Positions 15,345-24,875 of a stretch of 36,801 nucleotides of DNA are shown here, piece by piece. Location: contig CAZVWJ010000023.1 of assembly GCA_964631325.1 (NCBI GenBank), positions 1-36,801 of the forward strand, given 5' to 3'. The notes beneath the pieces were generated by a model. It had not been told where the DNA came from and did not search any database. It saw only the letters and a list, made by a program, of their open reading frames with translations. The position numbers were made by a program, and so were the translations under genes. Position 1 is the stretch's first letter, and each line of letters opens with the position of its first letter. This stretch comes from CAZVWJ01 sp964631325 (lineage in GTDB: Bacteria; T1Sed10-126).

Positions 15345-17144
15345 ATGATAAAAGTTTTCAGAAAATTTTATGATATTTTAACTTTTCGTGAAAGAATTTA
15401 TGCCGGCGCTCTTTTTATATTCATGATTTTTAAAAGTTTAATTGAAGTGACGGGCGTGGTGTTGGTATTACCTTTTATGAATCTTGTCGCCAACCCTTCC
15501 TACGTGCAGGAAAATCAGTGGTTGAAATTTACTTACGATTACTTAAATTTTCAGACTTTGAGAAGTTTTTTGATTTTTGCCGGTGGGATAGTGTTAACTA
15601 CGGTAGTATTGGGTAGTTTGTTTAGAGCTGCCACACGGTGGATGACTCAGAGTTATGTTTTTGGTGTCTGCCATAGAGTTTCTCGCGATTTAGTTGAAAA
15701 GTATTTAAACCAGCCCTATGAATATTTTCTAACTCATAATACGGCGGATTTAAGTTCCAATATTTTGACGGAAGCCGGAAGGGTTACGCGGAGTTTTCTT
15801 TCTCCACTTTTACAATTAATCGCTTCTTTTTTAGTAGTATTTTTTATTTTGGCGGTGTTGGTCAGTACGTCTCCGTATTTGAGTATGTTTGTAATAATTT
15901 TTCTGGGGGGAAGTTATGGAATAATTTATCTTTTCGTGAGAAAAAAATTAACCCGCTCGGGGAAGAAATCAACTGAAGTTAATGAGAAACGATACAGAAT
16001 GACCTCGGAAGCTCTTGATGGTATAAAAGAGATCAAATTGGGAGGACATGAGAAATATTTTTTAGAGAAATATTCAAATTTCTCTCACAGCTTCGCTAGT
16101 TTACGGGCGTTCAACAAGATAGTTACTAAAGTCCCCCGGTATTTCTTGGAAATATTTGCTTTTGGTGGAGTAGTTACACTAATACTATATTACATCGTCA
16201 TAGGCGAGGGCCTTAAGACATTTCTCCCCCTGGCAAGTATGTATGCATTCGCAGCGTATAAAATAATGCCTGCCCTGCAAAGAGTTTTTAATGCCATGAC
16301 TAAGATCAGGTTTTATTCGCCTGTTCTTGATAAATTGCATAAAGAGGGAATTAAGAAGAATAGACAAACAAAGTCTCCCGATTTTATTTCGGTTGAACCA
16401 TTGCCTTTTGAAAATAAAATTGAGCTTGCTTCTGTTACCTATTATTACCCGGAAACGGAGCAGCCGGTGATAGAAAATCTTGATTTAAGTATCTCTAAAG
16501 GTTCATCGGTAACTTTTGCCGGGGAAACTGGTGCCGGGAAAACTACCCTTGTAAACATAATATTAGGTTTGCTTTATCCTGTCCGGGGGAGATTGCTGGT
16601 CGATGAAACTCCGGTAAATGAAGATAATGTGTTGAACTGGAGGCGGAATATCGGTTATGTTCCACAGCAGGTATACCTATTGGACGATTCAGTCCGGGCT
16701 AATGTAGCTTTTGGTCTTCCCCCCTCACAAAAAGACCAGGGAAGAATTGAAAAAGCAGTAAAAATTGCCAACATAAAATCTTTCATTGAAGACGAGTTAG
16801 AAGACGGTTATGATACCCGGGTGGGAGAGCGTGGGGTTAGGTTAAGTGGAGGGCAGATAAAGCGGCTGGGGATTGCCCGGGCTCTCTATCACGATCCTGA
16901 AGTACTTGTCCTCGACGAAGCGACAAGTGATCTGGATACTGTGACTGAAAAATCTGTGATGGGAGCGATAAAAAATGTTTCCGGGTCTAAGACTTTACTG
17001 ATGATTGCCCACCGCCTTTCCACTGTTGAAAATTGTGATGTTATCCACTTCCTCGAAAACGGAAAAATAGTTAATTCCGGTAGTTATATGAAATTAGTTG
17101 AGGAATGCTCATCTTTTCGGGAAATGACTAATTTGACTTCCTGA
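15345..17144 (+). CDS. ABC exporter/flippase, fused permease and ATPase (PglK/MsbA-like)
   Basis: This is a 599-residue half-transporter. The N-terminal half (about 15-320) has several hydrophobic segments, including GALFIFMIFKSLIEVTGVVL and LLQLIASFLVVFFILAVLVS. The C-terminal ATPase has Walker A GETGAGKTT (about 393-401), signature LSGGQIKRLGIARAL (about 499-513), Walker B VLVLDEATSDLD (about 521-532) and the H-loop IAHR (about 554). It would work as a homodimer in the cytoplasmic membrane. Position among glycan genes suggests that it flips a lipid-linked oligosaccharide, as PglK does, but lipid A or peptide export cannot be ruled out from sequence. Start ATG 15345. Confidence 0.85.
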   Translation: MIKVFRKFYDILTFRERIYAGALFIFMIFKSLIEVTGVVLVLPFMNLVANPSYVQENQWLKFTYDYLNFQTLRSFLIFAGGIVLTTVVLGSLFRAATRWMTQSYVFGVCHRVSRDLVEKYLNQPYEYFLTHNTADLSSNILTEAGRVTRSFLSPLLQLIASFLVVFFILAVLVSTSPYLSMFVIIFLGGSYGIIYLFVRKKLTRSGKKSTEVNEKRYRMTSEALDGIKEIKLGGHEKYFLEKYSNFSHSFASLRAFNKIVTKVPRYFLEIFAFGGVVTLILYYIVIGEGLKTFLPLASMYAFAAYKIMPALQRVFNAMTKIRFYSPVLDKLHKEGIKKNRQTKSPDFISVEPLPFENKIELASVTYYYPETEQPVIENLDLSISKGSSVTFAGETGAGKTTLVNIILGLLYPVRGRLLVDETPVNEDNVLNWRRNIGYVPQQVYLLDDSVRANVAFGLPPSQKDQGRIEKAVKIANIKSFIEDELEDGYDTRVGERGVRLSGGQIKRLGIARALYHDPEVLVLDEATSDLDTVTEKSVMGAIKNVSGSKTLLMIAHRLSTVENCDVIHFLENGKIVNSGSYMKLVEECSSFREMTNLTS

Positions 17145-17194
17145 GCGAAGGTCATCGGTTGCTTTACATTTTGTTTAAATAAAGGAGAAAATAA

Positions 17195-18760
17195 TTGGCG
17201 AATAAGCGCGTTTTACTTGTCTGTAAGGAAGCTCAGAGCTGGCCTATGCATTACTTGGGAAAACGCTTGAGGAAAGAAGGAAAAAATGTAGCTGCTTATT
17301 TTTTTATGCCCCATGAATCGATGCAAGACCATCCGGATTATAACAAATTTACCGATTTAAACCGCGATATTAGAATATATACTACTGAAGAGCTGGGGAA
17401 TAAATATTTAGAGCGAGCGAAAAAAGATGATATATCGGCAGACAGAGAGTATATAAAGGAAATTGAAAATAAGTACACGAACAACAATAATATTCATCAA
17501 CAGCTTCTAAGCAGTCAGTTTACCTCAAGATATTATCATTATCGCGATTATTATAAATCAATTCCCCTGGAGAAAAGGTTATTTTATTTACAATTATTTT
17601 ATCAACGGACAGAGGAAATTTTGGGTGATTTTCAACCGGACGTTATCTATGATGTTAATACTGCTGAACTGGGCCGCACTGTCCTTTATGAGGTTGCTAC
17701 TGAACAAAATATACCCTATATAACTGTCCGACGTGCCCGCTTCAGGAAATACAGGTTACCAACTTTAAATTTTAATATGGGCCCGGAGCGGTGGTTTGTC
17801 AAAAAATTTAATAATAGTGTCAATAAATTCAAAGATAATCCTAAGAGTCTGTCCTCACATATAGTGAAAAAAATTCGGGAATTCCGTGCTGAAGATGAAA
17901 TTTTAGCCGAGGACTATAAAAAAACCCACGAAGATGCTTATTTAGAGTTAGGTAAAGATACCTTCCATATGTTTAGAAGAGTTTTTTATTCAATCAGGCA
18001 AATTTTACCTCGTTGGTGGTGGTATGAAAGACACGTTACGACCCCATTATTCAGTGAGCCCTTGCCTCGGCTTCTGGACCATGTAAATCGGTATTTCAGA
18101 AAGCTTATGACGACTCGAGGTGATTATTTTTGCGAGGTGGAATTAAGTGAGACCAACTATATTCTTATGCCTTTACATCTTATCCCTGAATCGTCTACAT
18201 TTGTGAAGGCTCCGTTTTTTATTGATGAAAAATTTATTATTGAATCCCTGGCTAAAAGCGTTAAACCATATCAAAAAATACTTGTAAAAGAACACCATTC
18301 AATGATCGGTGAAAGACCACTTTCTTTTTATAAAAAGATTTCACAATTACCAAATGTTATTTTAGTAAATCCGTTTCAGTTTTCCGATCCCAAACCCTAT
18401 ATAGAAAATGCACAAGCAGTAGTTACTATTACAGGGACTACCGGGTTTGAAGCCTCCATGTTCAAAAAACCTGTTATTACATTTGGGTCACCGATTTATT
18501 CGGTGTTAAGTAATGTTGCAGACATTAGAGATGTAACTCGTATGCCTGAAATAATTGAAAATTGGGATAACAATAACTATGAGACTTCTCTTACTGATAA
18601 AGAATTAGCGGCTTATCTTAAAACTGTATTTGAATGGGGAGAGGCTGTAGATTATAAAGTATTAGGACCGCCCCAAAAGGAATCCCCGGGAACAGATTAT
18701 AAAGATGTTATAGAATCTTTAGTTAATTTATTTGGGAAAGGTGAAAAGCTTACTTCCTAA
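17195..18760 (+). CDS. Capsule-polysaccharide-type glycosyltransferase (GT-B, KpsC/S-like)
   Basis: The 521-residue protein starts at TTG 17195, chosen because AAAGGAG lies at 17181-17187 with 7-base spacing. The C-terminal half has the pattern of capsule synthesis proteins: KPYQKILVKEHHSMIGE, then LPNVILVNPF, and a donor-site-like segment VVTITGTTGFEASMFKKPVI, ending in TFGSPIY. These are typical of KpsC/KpsS-like and related surface-carbohydrate proteins, in which this region binds a nucleotide sugar. The N-terminal half (MANKRVLLVCKEAQSWPMHY) fits the first Rossmann-like domain of a GT-B enzyme. The sugar donor is not predictable; a role with CMP-Pse is possible but unproved. Confidence 0.7.
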   Translation: MANKRVLLVCKEAQSWPMHYLGKRLRKEGKNVAAYFFMPHESMQDHPDYNKFTDLNRDIRIYTTEELGNKYLERAKKDDISADREYIKEIENKYTNNNNIHQQLLSSQFTSRYYHYRDYYKSIPLEKRLFYLQLFYQRTEEILGDFQPDVIYDVNTAELGRTVLYEVATEQNIPYITVRRARFRKYRLPTLNFNMGPERWFVKKFNNSVNKFKDNPKSLSSHIVKKIREFRAEDEILAEDYKKTHEDAYLELGKDTFHMFRRVFYSIRQILPRWWWYERHVTTPLFSEPLPRLLDHVNRYFRKLMTTRGDYFCEVELSETNYILMPLHLIPESSTFVKAPFFIDEKFIIESLAKSVKPYQKILVKEHHSMIGERPLSFYKKISQLPNVILVNPFQFSDPKPYIENAQAVVTITGTTGFEASMFKKPVITFGSPIYSVLSNVADIRDVTRMPEIIENWDNNNYETSLTDKELAAYLKTVFEWGEAVDYKVLGPPQKESPGTDYKDVIESLVNLFGKGEKLTS

Positions 18761-18818
18761 GGTGTTCGGTAAGCAGAAGAATTGAGATGAAATCAGATTA
18801 GCCTGTGGTGAGGTTAGT

Positions 18819-19355
18819 ATGGAAAAAATTTATCAACGGAATGTAATAAATACTTTGTTTTTCAAAGCCATCAATAAAGTGCTCACTGTAATTGAAAATA
18901 TCAAATGGAAGGCCAGGTATGCGGCACTTGCCTCGGAATTTAAACATTTGGGGCCACGGATTATTTTTAGTAATGGCGTTAAAATTATCAATCCTTCTAA
19001 TATTAGTATTGGCGAAAGAGCTTTTGTAGGCGAGGATACGATTCTCAATGCGGGGCGTGGGGGGGAAATAACAATTGGTCCTCACTGTGGAATAGCGGCC
19101 GGCTGTCGTTTGATAACCTGGAATCATGATTGCCACAATTCTGATTTAAAATTGCATAAGACTCCGGATAATGTCGAAAGTATTAATCTGGGCACGGGGG
19201 TCTGGTTGGGTTATAATACAATAATACTTCCGGGGGTAACCTTAGGGGATGGAGTTGTGGTCGGCGCTGGTTCTGTGGTAACCGAATCTTTTGATGATTA
19301 TGATATTATCAGCGGAGTGCCAGCTCGTAAAAATGGAAGTAGAGTTGATAATTAA
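18819..19355 (+). CDS. Left-handed beta-helix acyltransferase (hexapeptide repeat)
   Basis: The 178-residue protein has hexapeptide repeats over about 45-165, such as ISIGERAFVGEDTIL, ITIGPHCGIAAGCRLI and VWLGYNTIILPGVTLGDG. The middle contains the NHD segment (WNHDCH) typical of the catalytic histidine loop. Such enzymes acetylate sugar hydroxyls with acetyl-CoA, usually as trimers. A second relative is encoded at 34067. ATG 18819 is preceded by GGTGAGG. The acceptor sugar is unknown. Confidence 0.85.
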   Translation: MEKIYQRNVINTLFFKAINKVLTVIENIKWKARYAALASEFKHLGPRIIFSNGVKIINPSNISIGERAFVGEDTILNAGRGGEITIGPHCGIAAGCRLITWNHDCHNSDLKLHKTPDNVESINLGTGVWLGYNTIILPGVTLGDGVVVGAGSVVTESFDDYDIISGVPARKNGSRVDN

Positions 19356-19405
19356 AACCCACTTAATAATTGAGGAAAGATTGGAATATATAAAGGTGAT
19401 AGTTC

Positions 19406-20266
19406 GTGAAAAAATTTATTAAGCAGCTGGTTGTTGATTATTTTCCCTTTCTTTATTTTGATTTGTATCTCAAATTCAAAAGTTATTTAGAGCATACTGA
19501 AGAACGGAGAGTAATGGACGGTAAAAATATTTCATCAAGTTCGCATCAGAGTATTATTTTCTTTGGTGCTCACCGTTCGGCCTCCACTTTTATAGGGGGA
19601 TTGTTGGAAAGACTGACTTCTTTATGGAAAATGGAGCATATTGACTTTGATTCTTTTTTTACGACTTATAATCTTGAATTACAGGAAAAATTCGAGCAAG
19701 ATGAGTTTTTGGACAAAGCATTTTTTCCCCAGGGCTATTATTATGGTCCTTTTCGGTCTTTTCGTGATGTTCCTGATTTAGAGCAGTATAGAGTCCTTCT
19801 GTTGTTAAGAGACCCACGAGATGTTCTTACCTCTCATTTTTTCTCTACCCGTTACAGTCATGGAATCCATAATCGGAAAATTTTAAAGAAGCGCCGGCGG
19901 GCTCAGGAGCGTAACCTGGAAGAATATGTGTTAGAAATTGCCCCGAAATATATAAAAATTTACACGGATTACTTTGAAAATTTAATTAAGCGTGATCTCG
20001 ATAATACACTTTATACTCCTTACTGGCAGATGGTAACCGATTTTGAAGCTTGGTTGTCCAAAGTGACTAACCATTTAAATTTGCAGCATGAAAATGTGAT
20101 TGAGGATATAGTCGAGGAAGTGAATTTCGATGTCTCAGAAGATAAATATGAGCATAAGAGACAGGTTACACCCGGTGATTACGAACAAAAGCTCTCCGGG
20201 AAGACAATAGATGCATTAAATAAAGAGTTCAGGCCCCTTCTTACTAAGATGGGGTTTGAAGTTTAG
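19406..20266 (+). CDS. Sulfotransferase 4
   Basis: The 286-residue protein has the 5'-PSB-like loop FFGAHRSASTFIGGLL and the 3'-PB segment VLLLLRDPRDVLTSHFFS. It is clearly paralogous to the minus-strand protein at 26830-27747; the two share FxPxGYxYxxF, the RDPRD block and the C-terminal PGDYEQKLSGKTIDALN pattern. GTG 19406 has AAGGTGAT at 19392-19399. It lies between an acyltransferase and an FkbM methyltransferase, so decoration of a common glycan is the likely context. The acceptor is unknown. Confidence 0.83.
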   Translation: MKKFIKQLVVDYFPFLYFDLYLKFKSYLEHTEERRVMDGKNISSSSHQSIIFFGAHRSASTFIGGLLERLTSLWKMEHIDFDSFFTTYNLELQEKFEQDEFLDKAFFPQGYYYGPFRSFRDVPDLEQYRVLLLLRDPRDVLTSHFFSTRYSHGIHNRKILKKRRRAQERNLEEYVLEIAPKYIKIYTDYFENLIKRDLDNTLYTPYWQMVTDFEAWLSKVTNHLNLQHENVIEDIVEEVNFDVSEDKYEHKRQVTPGDYEQKLSGKTIDALNKEFRPLLTKMGFEV

Positions 20267-20380
20267 GTTGAAATTCATACTTGAAATGAAGTGGATTTTA
20301 AAAATGTTTGTGGGTCGAGATTAGTAACTATTTTTATAAATAAGTTGCAGAGAATATTTTTCGAGGGAGATTAGTATAAA

Positions 20381-21202
20381 ATGAGTTTGAGATTGCGATC
20401 CAAAATAATTGGTATATATAGGAAAATTTTTGGAAAAAAAATATTTATTAAGTTCAATAAATTTATCTTAAAATTAGCATTTTCTGGTTTGGGAATAAAT
20501 AATTACATTAATATGAAAGTTTCCGGTGAGAAGAGATTATTAGAAAAATTATCAAAATATATTGATAAAGACGATGTAGTGTTGGATGTAGGAGCATTCC
20601 ATGGGGATTATGCGAAACTTGTATTTGAAACTACTGGTTCAAGAAATATATTTTCTTTTGAGCCACATCCAAATAACTTCAAGAGATTAAAAAAGGAAGT
20701 AGAGGATTTACCCATTGAGAAATTTAATCTAGGGTTAAGTGATTCTGCAGGAAGAAAAAAAATATTTGATTATAAAGAAAACCCAGGAAGTTCGCATGCA
20801 TCTATAGATTCTGCTAATATTAGTAAATTGAAGGGCGAACCAGTAGACGAACTACTGGTTGATTTTAATACAGTTGATTCATTTGTGGCTGAAAGATCAA
20901 TACGAAACATTAAGTTAATGAAAATTGATGTGGAAGGTCATGAATACAAGGTTCTTCAGGGGGCAAGTAATTGTATAGAACAGAAAAAAATTGATTTTAT
21001 TCAATTTGAATTCAATGAAATGAATATAAATAGTAGGACTTTTTTGTATGATTTTTTGGAGTTACTAAATGGGTACGAACACTATCGTTTGTTACCTGAC
21101 GGACTCTATCCGATTGATCCCTATAATCCAATATTTCATGAAATATTTGCTTTTCAAAATATTCTATCGGTAAATGAAGAGCTAAATTTTAAAGCCAGTT
21201 GA
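20381..21202 (+). CDS. FkbM-family methyltransferase
   Basis: The 273-residue S-adenosylmethionine-dependent methyltransferase has motif I as DVVLDVGAFHGDYAKLV, then FSFEPHPNNFKRL (post-I acidic residue) and LMKIDVEGHEYKVLQGA, the hallmark of the FkbM group. In glycan loci, members methylate sugar hydroxyl groups or related acceptors. ATG 20381 follows GAGGGAGA with a 10-base gap. The gene is notably A+T-rich compared with the pse operon. The acceptor is unknown. Confidence 0.87.
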   Translation: MSLRLRSKIIGIYRKIFGKKIFIKFNKFILKLAFSGLGINNYINMKVSGEKRLLEKLSKYIDKDDVVLDVGAFHGDYAKLVFETTGSRNIFSFEPHPNNFKRLKKEVEDLPIEKFNLGLSDSAGRKKIFDYKENPGSSHASIDSANISKLKGEPVDELLVDFNTVDSFVAERSIRNIKLMKIDVEGHEYKVLQGASNCIEQKKIDFIQFEFNEMNINSRTFLYDFLELLNGYEHYRLLPDGLYPIDPYNPIFHEIFAFQNILSVNEELNFKAS

Positions 21203-21271
21203 AATTTTATCTGCCAGTTTCTAAATCTTAATTTTCCTAAGGTGAATGCATAGTAATTGAGGGACGTGTTT

Positions 21272-22216
21272 ATGCTAAAAGAGAATCAGATGGGAATTGC
21301 ATTATTTGTTTATAACAGACCTTATCATACAAAACAGGTGCTTACTGGGTTAAAAAAGAATAATATAGATCATTTATATATTTTTTCGGATGGCCCTCAG
21401 AGTCCTGTAGAGGACGATGCGGTGGGTGAAGTACGCCAATTGGTAAATTCTATAGACTGGTGTGAGACGAATGTAATAAAATCAGAACATAATAAGGGGT
21501 TGGCTGACTCAATTGTGGAGGGCGTAAATCATGTTCTGGAGAGACATCAAAGTATTATAGTTCTGGAAGATGATTGTGTTCCTGCACCGGATTTTGTAGA
21601 TTTTATGGAAGTTTGCCTGGAAAAGTATGAAGATAATGAACGAGTCATGAATGTTACGGGATATTCTCCGCCGATTGAAATACCTGAAGATTATTCTTAT
21701 GATATTTATTTTTCTTATCGTTCTTGTTCGTGGGGGTGGGGAACCTGGCAGAGAGCGTGGAAGTATTTTGAAAAAAGTGAAGAATTACTTAATGAAATTC
21801 AAGGTTCAAAAGAATTAAGGCGTAAGGTGTATCGTGCTGGAACGGATTTAATTCCTATGCTGGAGAGACAATTAAGTGGGGGAGATGATTCCTGGGCGGT
21901 TTATTGGAGTTTAAATATAATTGAGAATGACGGCTTATGTGTTAATCCAGTAAAATCTTTGATAAAAAATATCGGTCATGATGGAAGCGGGACTAATTGC
22001 ATGGAATCTGATAGATATGATGTTCAAATGAATAGTCCGAGAAATTTAAAGAAATTACCGGATGATATAGTCTTTGTTCGTAAATTGGCAAAAAAATATA
22101 GTGATTTTTATAGTTATGGTTTTAAGACAAAGATTAAGACAGAGATTAAAATTTATTTAAAAAAGCTGGGGATGTATAAGTATTTGCAACCTTTAATGGG
22201 AAAGTTTTTTGATTGA
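21272..22216 (+). CDS. GT2-like glycosyltransferase
   Basis: The protein (314 residues from ATG 21272) begins MLKENQMGIALFVYNRP, the nucleotide-binding start of a GT-A fold. LEDDCVPAPDFVDFM carries the DxD-like acidic motif. GWGTWQRAWKYF and GGDDSWAVYW are typical of a subgroup of family-2-like transferases. TTG 21257 and GTG 21266 are possible starts, but GAGGGA at 21259-21264 has good spacing only to ATG 21272. The stop overlaps the start of the next gene (TGATG), so the two are coupled. Confidence 0.82.
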   Translation: MLKENQMGIALFVYNRPYHTKQVLTGLKKNNIDHLYIFSDGPQSPVEDDAVGEVRQLVNSIDWCETNVIKSEHNKGLADSIVEGVNHVLERHQSIIVLEDDCVPAPDFVDFMEVCLEKYEDNERVMNVTGYSPPIEIPEDYSYDIYFSYRSCSWGWGTWQRAWKYFEKSEELLNEIQGSKELRRKVYRAGTDLIPMLERQLSGGDDSWAVYWSLNIIENDGLCVNPVKSLIKNIGHDGSGTNCMESDRYDVQMNSPRNLKKLPDDIVFVRKLAKKYSDFYSYGFKTKIKTEIKIYLKKLGMYKYLQPLMGKFFD

Positions 22217-23478
22217 TGAAAGTTGTACAGGTTAGCTCCAGAGAAAAAAGAGGAGGAGCAGCCCGCGCAGCAAACAGGATCCATAATGCAGTGAAAAAAA
22301 CTGGAATTAATTCCGGGATGCTTGTTCAGGAAAAATTCAGTGATATACCTGAGATAAATTCAATTGCTGAAAATAAATTTCAAAAAGGGTTAGTTAAATT
22401 ACGGGCTCTATATGATAAGTATTCATTAATGTTTTACCGGAACCGGGAAAAAGTTCCCTTTTCTCTTGGTAAAGCGGGTGTGAATATATCTAAAAGGGGA
22501 CCTGTTAAAGAAAGTGACATTGTTCATCTTCATTGGATTAATCGGGGCTTTCTTTCGATTAAAAACATTGGTCAATTGGAGAGGCTAAATAAACCTGTTG
22601 TCTGGACTTTACACGATCAGTGGGCTTTTACGGGTGGGTGCCATTACAGCGGAGAATGTAAAAAATATAAAAACAACTGTGGGAAATGTCCCTTGTTAGA
22701 TTCTAGCTGGGAGTGGGATTTATCCCGGAATATTTGGCGAAAGAAAAAAAAAGCTTATAAGAATTTAGAGCTGACAGTAGTAACACCGAGTAACTGGCTG
22801 GCCGAAAAGGCAAAGGAAAGTTCCTTGCTGAAAAATTGTAAGGTTAATGTGATTCCCAATCCTTTGAACACGGAACTTTTCAAAACGATAGAAAAACAAG
22901 TTGCCCGTGATATCCTTAATCTCCCTTCGAAAAAGCATTTGATTTTATTTGGTGCCTTAAATGCTGGGAATGACAAAAGGAAGGGGGGGGATTATTTAGT
23001 TGAAGCTTTAAAAAAGTTTGACGTTTCGGATCTTTTTTCAAACCAGGATGTGGAAATGTTAGTTTTTGGTACAGGTTATTCTGAAAAAATTGATAATTTT
23101 TCTTTCCCCACAACATTTTTGGGACATTTATATGATAATTATAGTCTTGCCCTTTGTTATAGTGCCGCGGATGTATTTGTGGCCCCTTCCATTCAAGAAG
23201 TTTTCGGACAGACTATTTCGGAAGCAATGGCTTGCGGCACTCCGGTAGTTGCTTTTAATAATTCTGGACCGGCAGAGATTATAGAACATAAAAAAACGGG
23301 TTATCTTGCAGATTATAGGTCGCAGGAAGATTTAAGCGAAGGGATTAAATGGATACTTTCTAAAAAAAACACCTGGCGATTATCTGAAAATGCTCGTAAT
23401 AAGGTATTAAGCAACTATGCTTTCCGGGAGATTGGTAAAAAATACAAAAGAACGTATGAATCTCTGTTAGATGATTAA
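22216..23478 (+). CDS. GT4-family glycosyltransferase
   Basis: The 420-residue GT-B enzyme opens MKVVQVSSREKRGGAARAAN. It has the segment HWINRGFLSI and the cysteine-rich WTLHDQWAFTGGCHYSGEC followed by NNCGKCPLL, seen in one large GT4 subgroup. The donor-site motif is APSIQEVFGQTISEAMACG, followed by TPVVAFNNSGPAEII. It would transfer a sugar from a nucleotide donor with retention of configuration. ATG 22216 overlaps the upstream stop by one base. It is the last gene before the second MITE-like element. Confidence 0.88.
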   Translation: MKVVQVSSREKRGGAARAANRIHNAVKKTGINSGMLVQEKFSDIPEINSIAENKFQKGLVKLRALYDKYSLMFYRNREKVPFSLGKAGVNISKRGPVKESDIVHLHWINRGFLSIKNIGQLERLNKPVVWTLHDQWAFTGGCHYSGECKKYKNNCGKCPLLDSSWEWDLSRNIWRKKKKAYKNLELTVVTPSNWLAEKAKESSLLKNCKVNVIPNPLNTELFKTIEKQVARDILNLPSKKHLILFGALNAGNDKRKGGDYLVEALKKFDVSDLFSNQDVEMLVFGTGYSEKIDNFSFPTTFLGHLYDNYSLALCYSAADVFVAPSIQEVFGQTISEAMACGTPVVAFNNSGPAEIIEHKKTGYLADYRSQEDLSEGIKWILSKKNTWRLSENARNKVLSNYAFREIGKKYKRTYESLLDD

Positions 23479-23516
23479 AAAAATGATGGAAACCACCAAT
23501 ATTTATTTTGATAACA

Positions 23517-23710
23517 TGTGCTCTCCCAGGGTTCTGGTTACAGATTATTCCTTATCAGAAGGACTCTCTGGCGCTCTCATTCTCGAACGCCGTCCGTGGC
23601 GTTCTCCGAGGTTTTGAGTCGTTTAAGAGCCATCCAGGCTCAGGTCGACTCAAAAAATCCGGTTACCAGAAAGTCCTTCTGATTTGTAAAGGGAACCGTG
23701 GGAGAAGACA
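23517..23710. mobile_element. MITE-like structured element, copy 2, with target duplication
   Basis: This 194-bp non-coding element is highly similar to 512-704. The ends TGTGCTCTCCCA (23517-23528) and TGGGAGAAGACA (23699-23710) are imperfect inverted repeats. It is flanked by a perfect direct repeat GATAACA (23510-23516 and 23711-23717; the next base, T, also matches), as expected for a transposition target duplication. Internal arms pair as in copy 1: 23555-23564 with 23673-23682, 23585-23591 with 23598-23604, 23612-23621 with 23646-23655, and 23627-23631 with 23637-23641. The clean duplication suggests that this is the younger insertion. Confidence 0.82.
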
Positions 23711-23930
23711 GATAACATAAGAACCTACAAGCGTCTTTTCGGGCGAGGAAGTCTCCCGACAGATTTCAGGAGATTAACCACATTTGATGGTTTTGTTTTT
23801 GAGTCAAGTCCGGTTCACGATCTTGGTTCTATGGTCCTGTGTACGTTAAGATTAATTAGGACACTGACGAGAAAATTGGTAGTTTCTATAGTAGTATTTC
23901 TCCTACCTTTGAATAAGTAGTGATTATATT

Positions 23931-24773
23931 GTGAATAAGATTCCGGTTATATATATATTGGGCTCCGGTAGTTCGGGAACTACGCTTCTGAATTTGATAA
24001 TGGGCACTTCCCCCTCGATTTTTGCAGCCGGTCATTTGCGTAATTATAGGTTTTTGTATTCGGAAGAGGAAACCAGAAGATGTACCTGCGGTAAAATAAT
24101 TAAAGAGTGTCCGCTGTGGTCGTCGGTTTTGGGTGAACTTCGAAAAGCCGGTTATACTAATCCTGAAAAACGTGAGGTTAAAACGAGTTTTTTTGAGTCT
24201 TTATATGAGTCAATTCTTGCCAATACAAACGCTTCAATAATTTGTGATAATAGCCATTCCCGAAGCCATCTTGAAGAGCTAGAAAAGAGCATTGAATTCA
24301 ATGTATATATTTTACATATAGTACGAGATGGACGCGGTGTCAAATATAGTCGCAGGGAGAAAAGTTTTCTAGAGAAGGTAAAATTACTCCGCTGGTGGAG
24401 TGAGTACAATTGTTCTCTTTATAAAGAATTTAAGAATTCGGAAAATTATGAGTTGATTTATTATGAAAACCTGGTTGACGATCCGGTGGGTACTTTGAAC
24501 TCCATACTAAGAAGAACTGCGAACTATTTTGATATAGAAATTATTTTTCCGGATTCCATTGAAAATGGTGGAAATGATTTGCATATGTTCAGTTCCAACA
24601 GGATGGCTCGAAAAGACAATCCCCTGGGGGATATATATTTGCGAAAAAATTACCTCCAACAAACTAACATTATTAAGTGGTATTTCTGGAGTTTGATTGC
24701 CCTCCGGGGTTTGACCTACTTTGATTATCCAATAGGAAAGCAAGCTGTTCTGGATAAATTTACGAATAATTGA
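23931..24773 (+). CDS. Sulfotransferase 5 (cysteine-containing type)
   Basis: The 280-residue protein starts IPVIYILGSGSSGTTLLN, a clear 5'-PSB loop. The 3'-PB region is VYILHIVRDGRGVKYSRR. Between them is the RCTCGKIIKECPLW segment, a CxCGx(n)C motif frequent in one bacterial sulfotransferase subgroup. The start is GTG 23931, preceded only by weak purines. The 210 bases upstream, after the MITE-like element, hold no recognised gene. It is separated from its plus-strand neighbours by an IS21 element downstream. Confidence 0.85.
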   Translation: MNKIPVIYILGSGSSGTTLLNLIMGTSPSIFAAGHLRNYRFLYSEEETRRCTCGKIIKECPLWSSVLGELRKAGYTNPEKREVKTSFFESLYESILANTNASIICDNSHSRSHLEELEKSIEFNVYILHIVRDGRGVKYSRREKSFLEKVKLLRWWSEYNCSLYKEFKNSENYELIYYENLVDDPVGTLNSILRRTANYFDIEIIFPDSIENGGNDLHMFSSNRMARKDNPLGDIYLRKNYLQQTNIIKWYFWSLIALRGLTYFDYPIGKQAVLDKFTNN

Positions 24774-24875
24774 GTTCAATATATTTACACCTAAATTGAG
24801 CGATTCTTGATATTTGTTCTTAATTTTACCCTCCAGTTTCGCTACTGGCCACCACGAGCCTTTTGAAAACTGCGT

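Noticed and set aside
23690..23922. Open frame of about 75 codons downstream of the right MITE-like element
   Set aside because: It has no plausible start codon, begins inside the element, and resembles no family I recognise. Chance is the simplest explanation.
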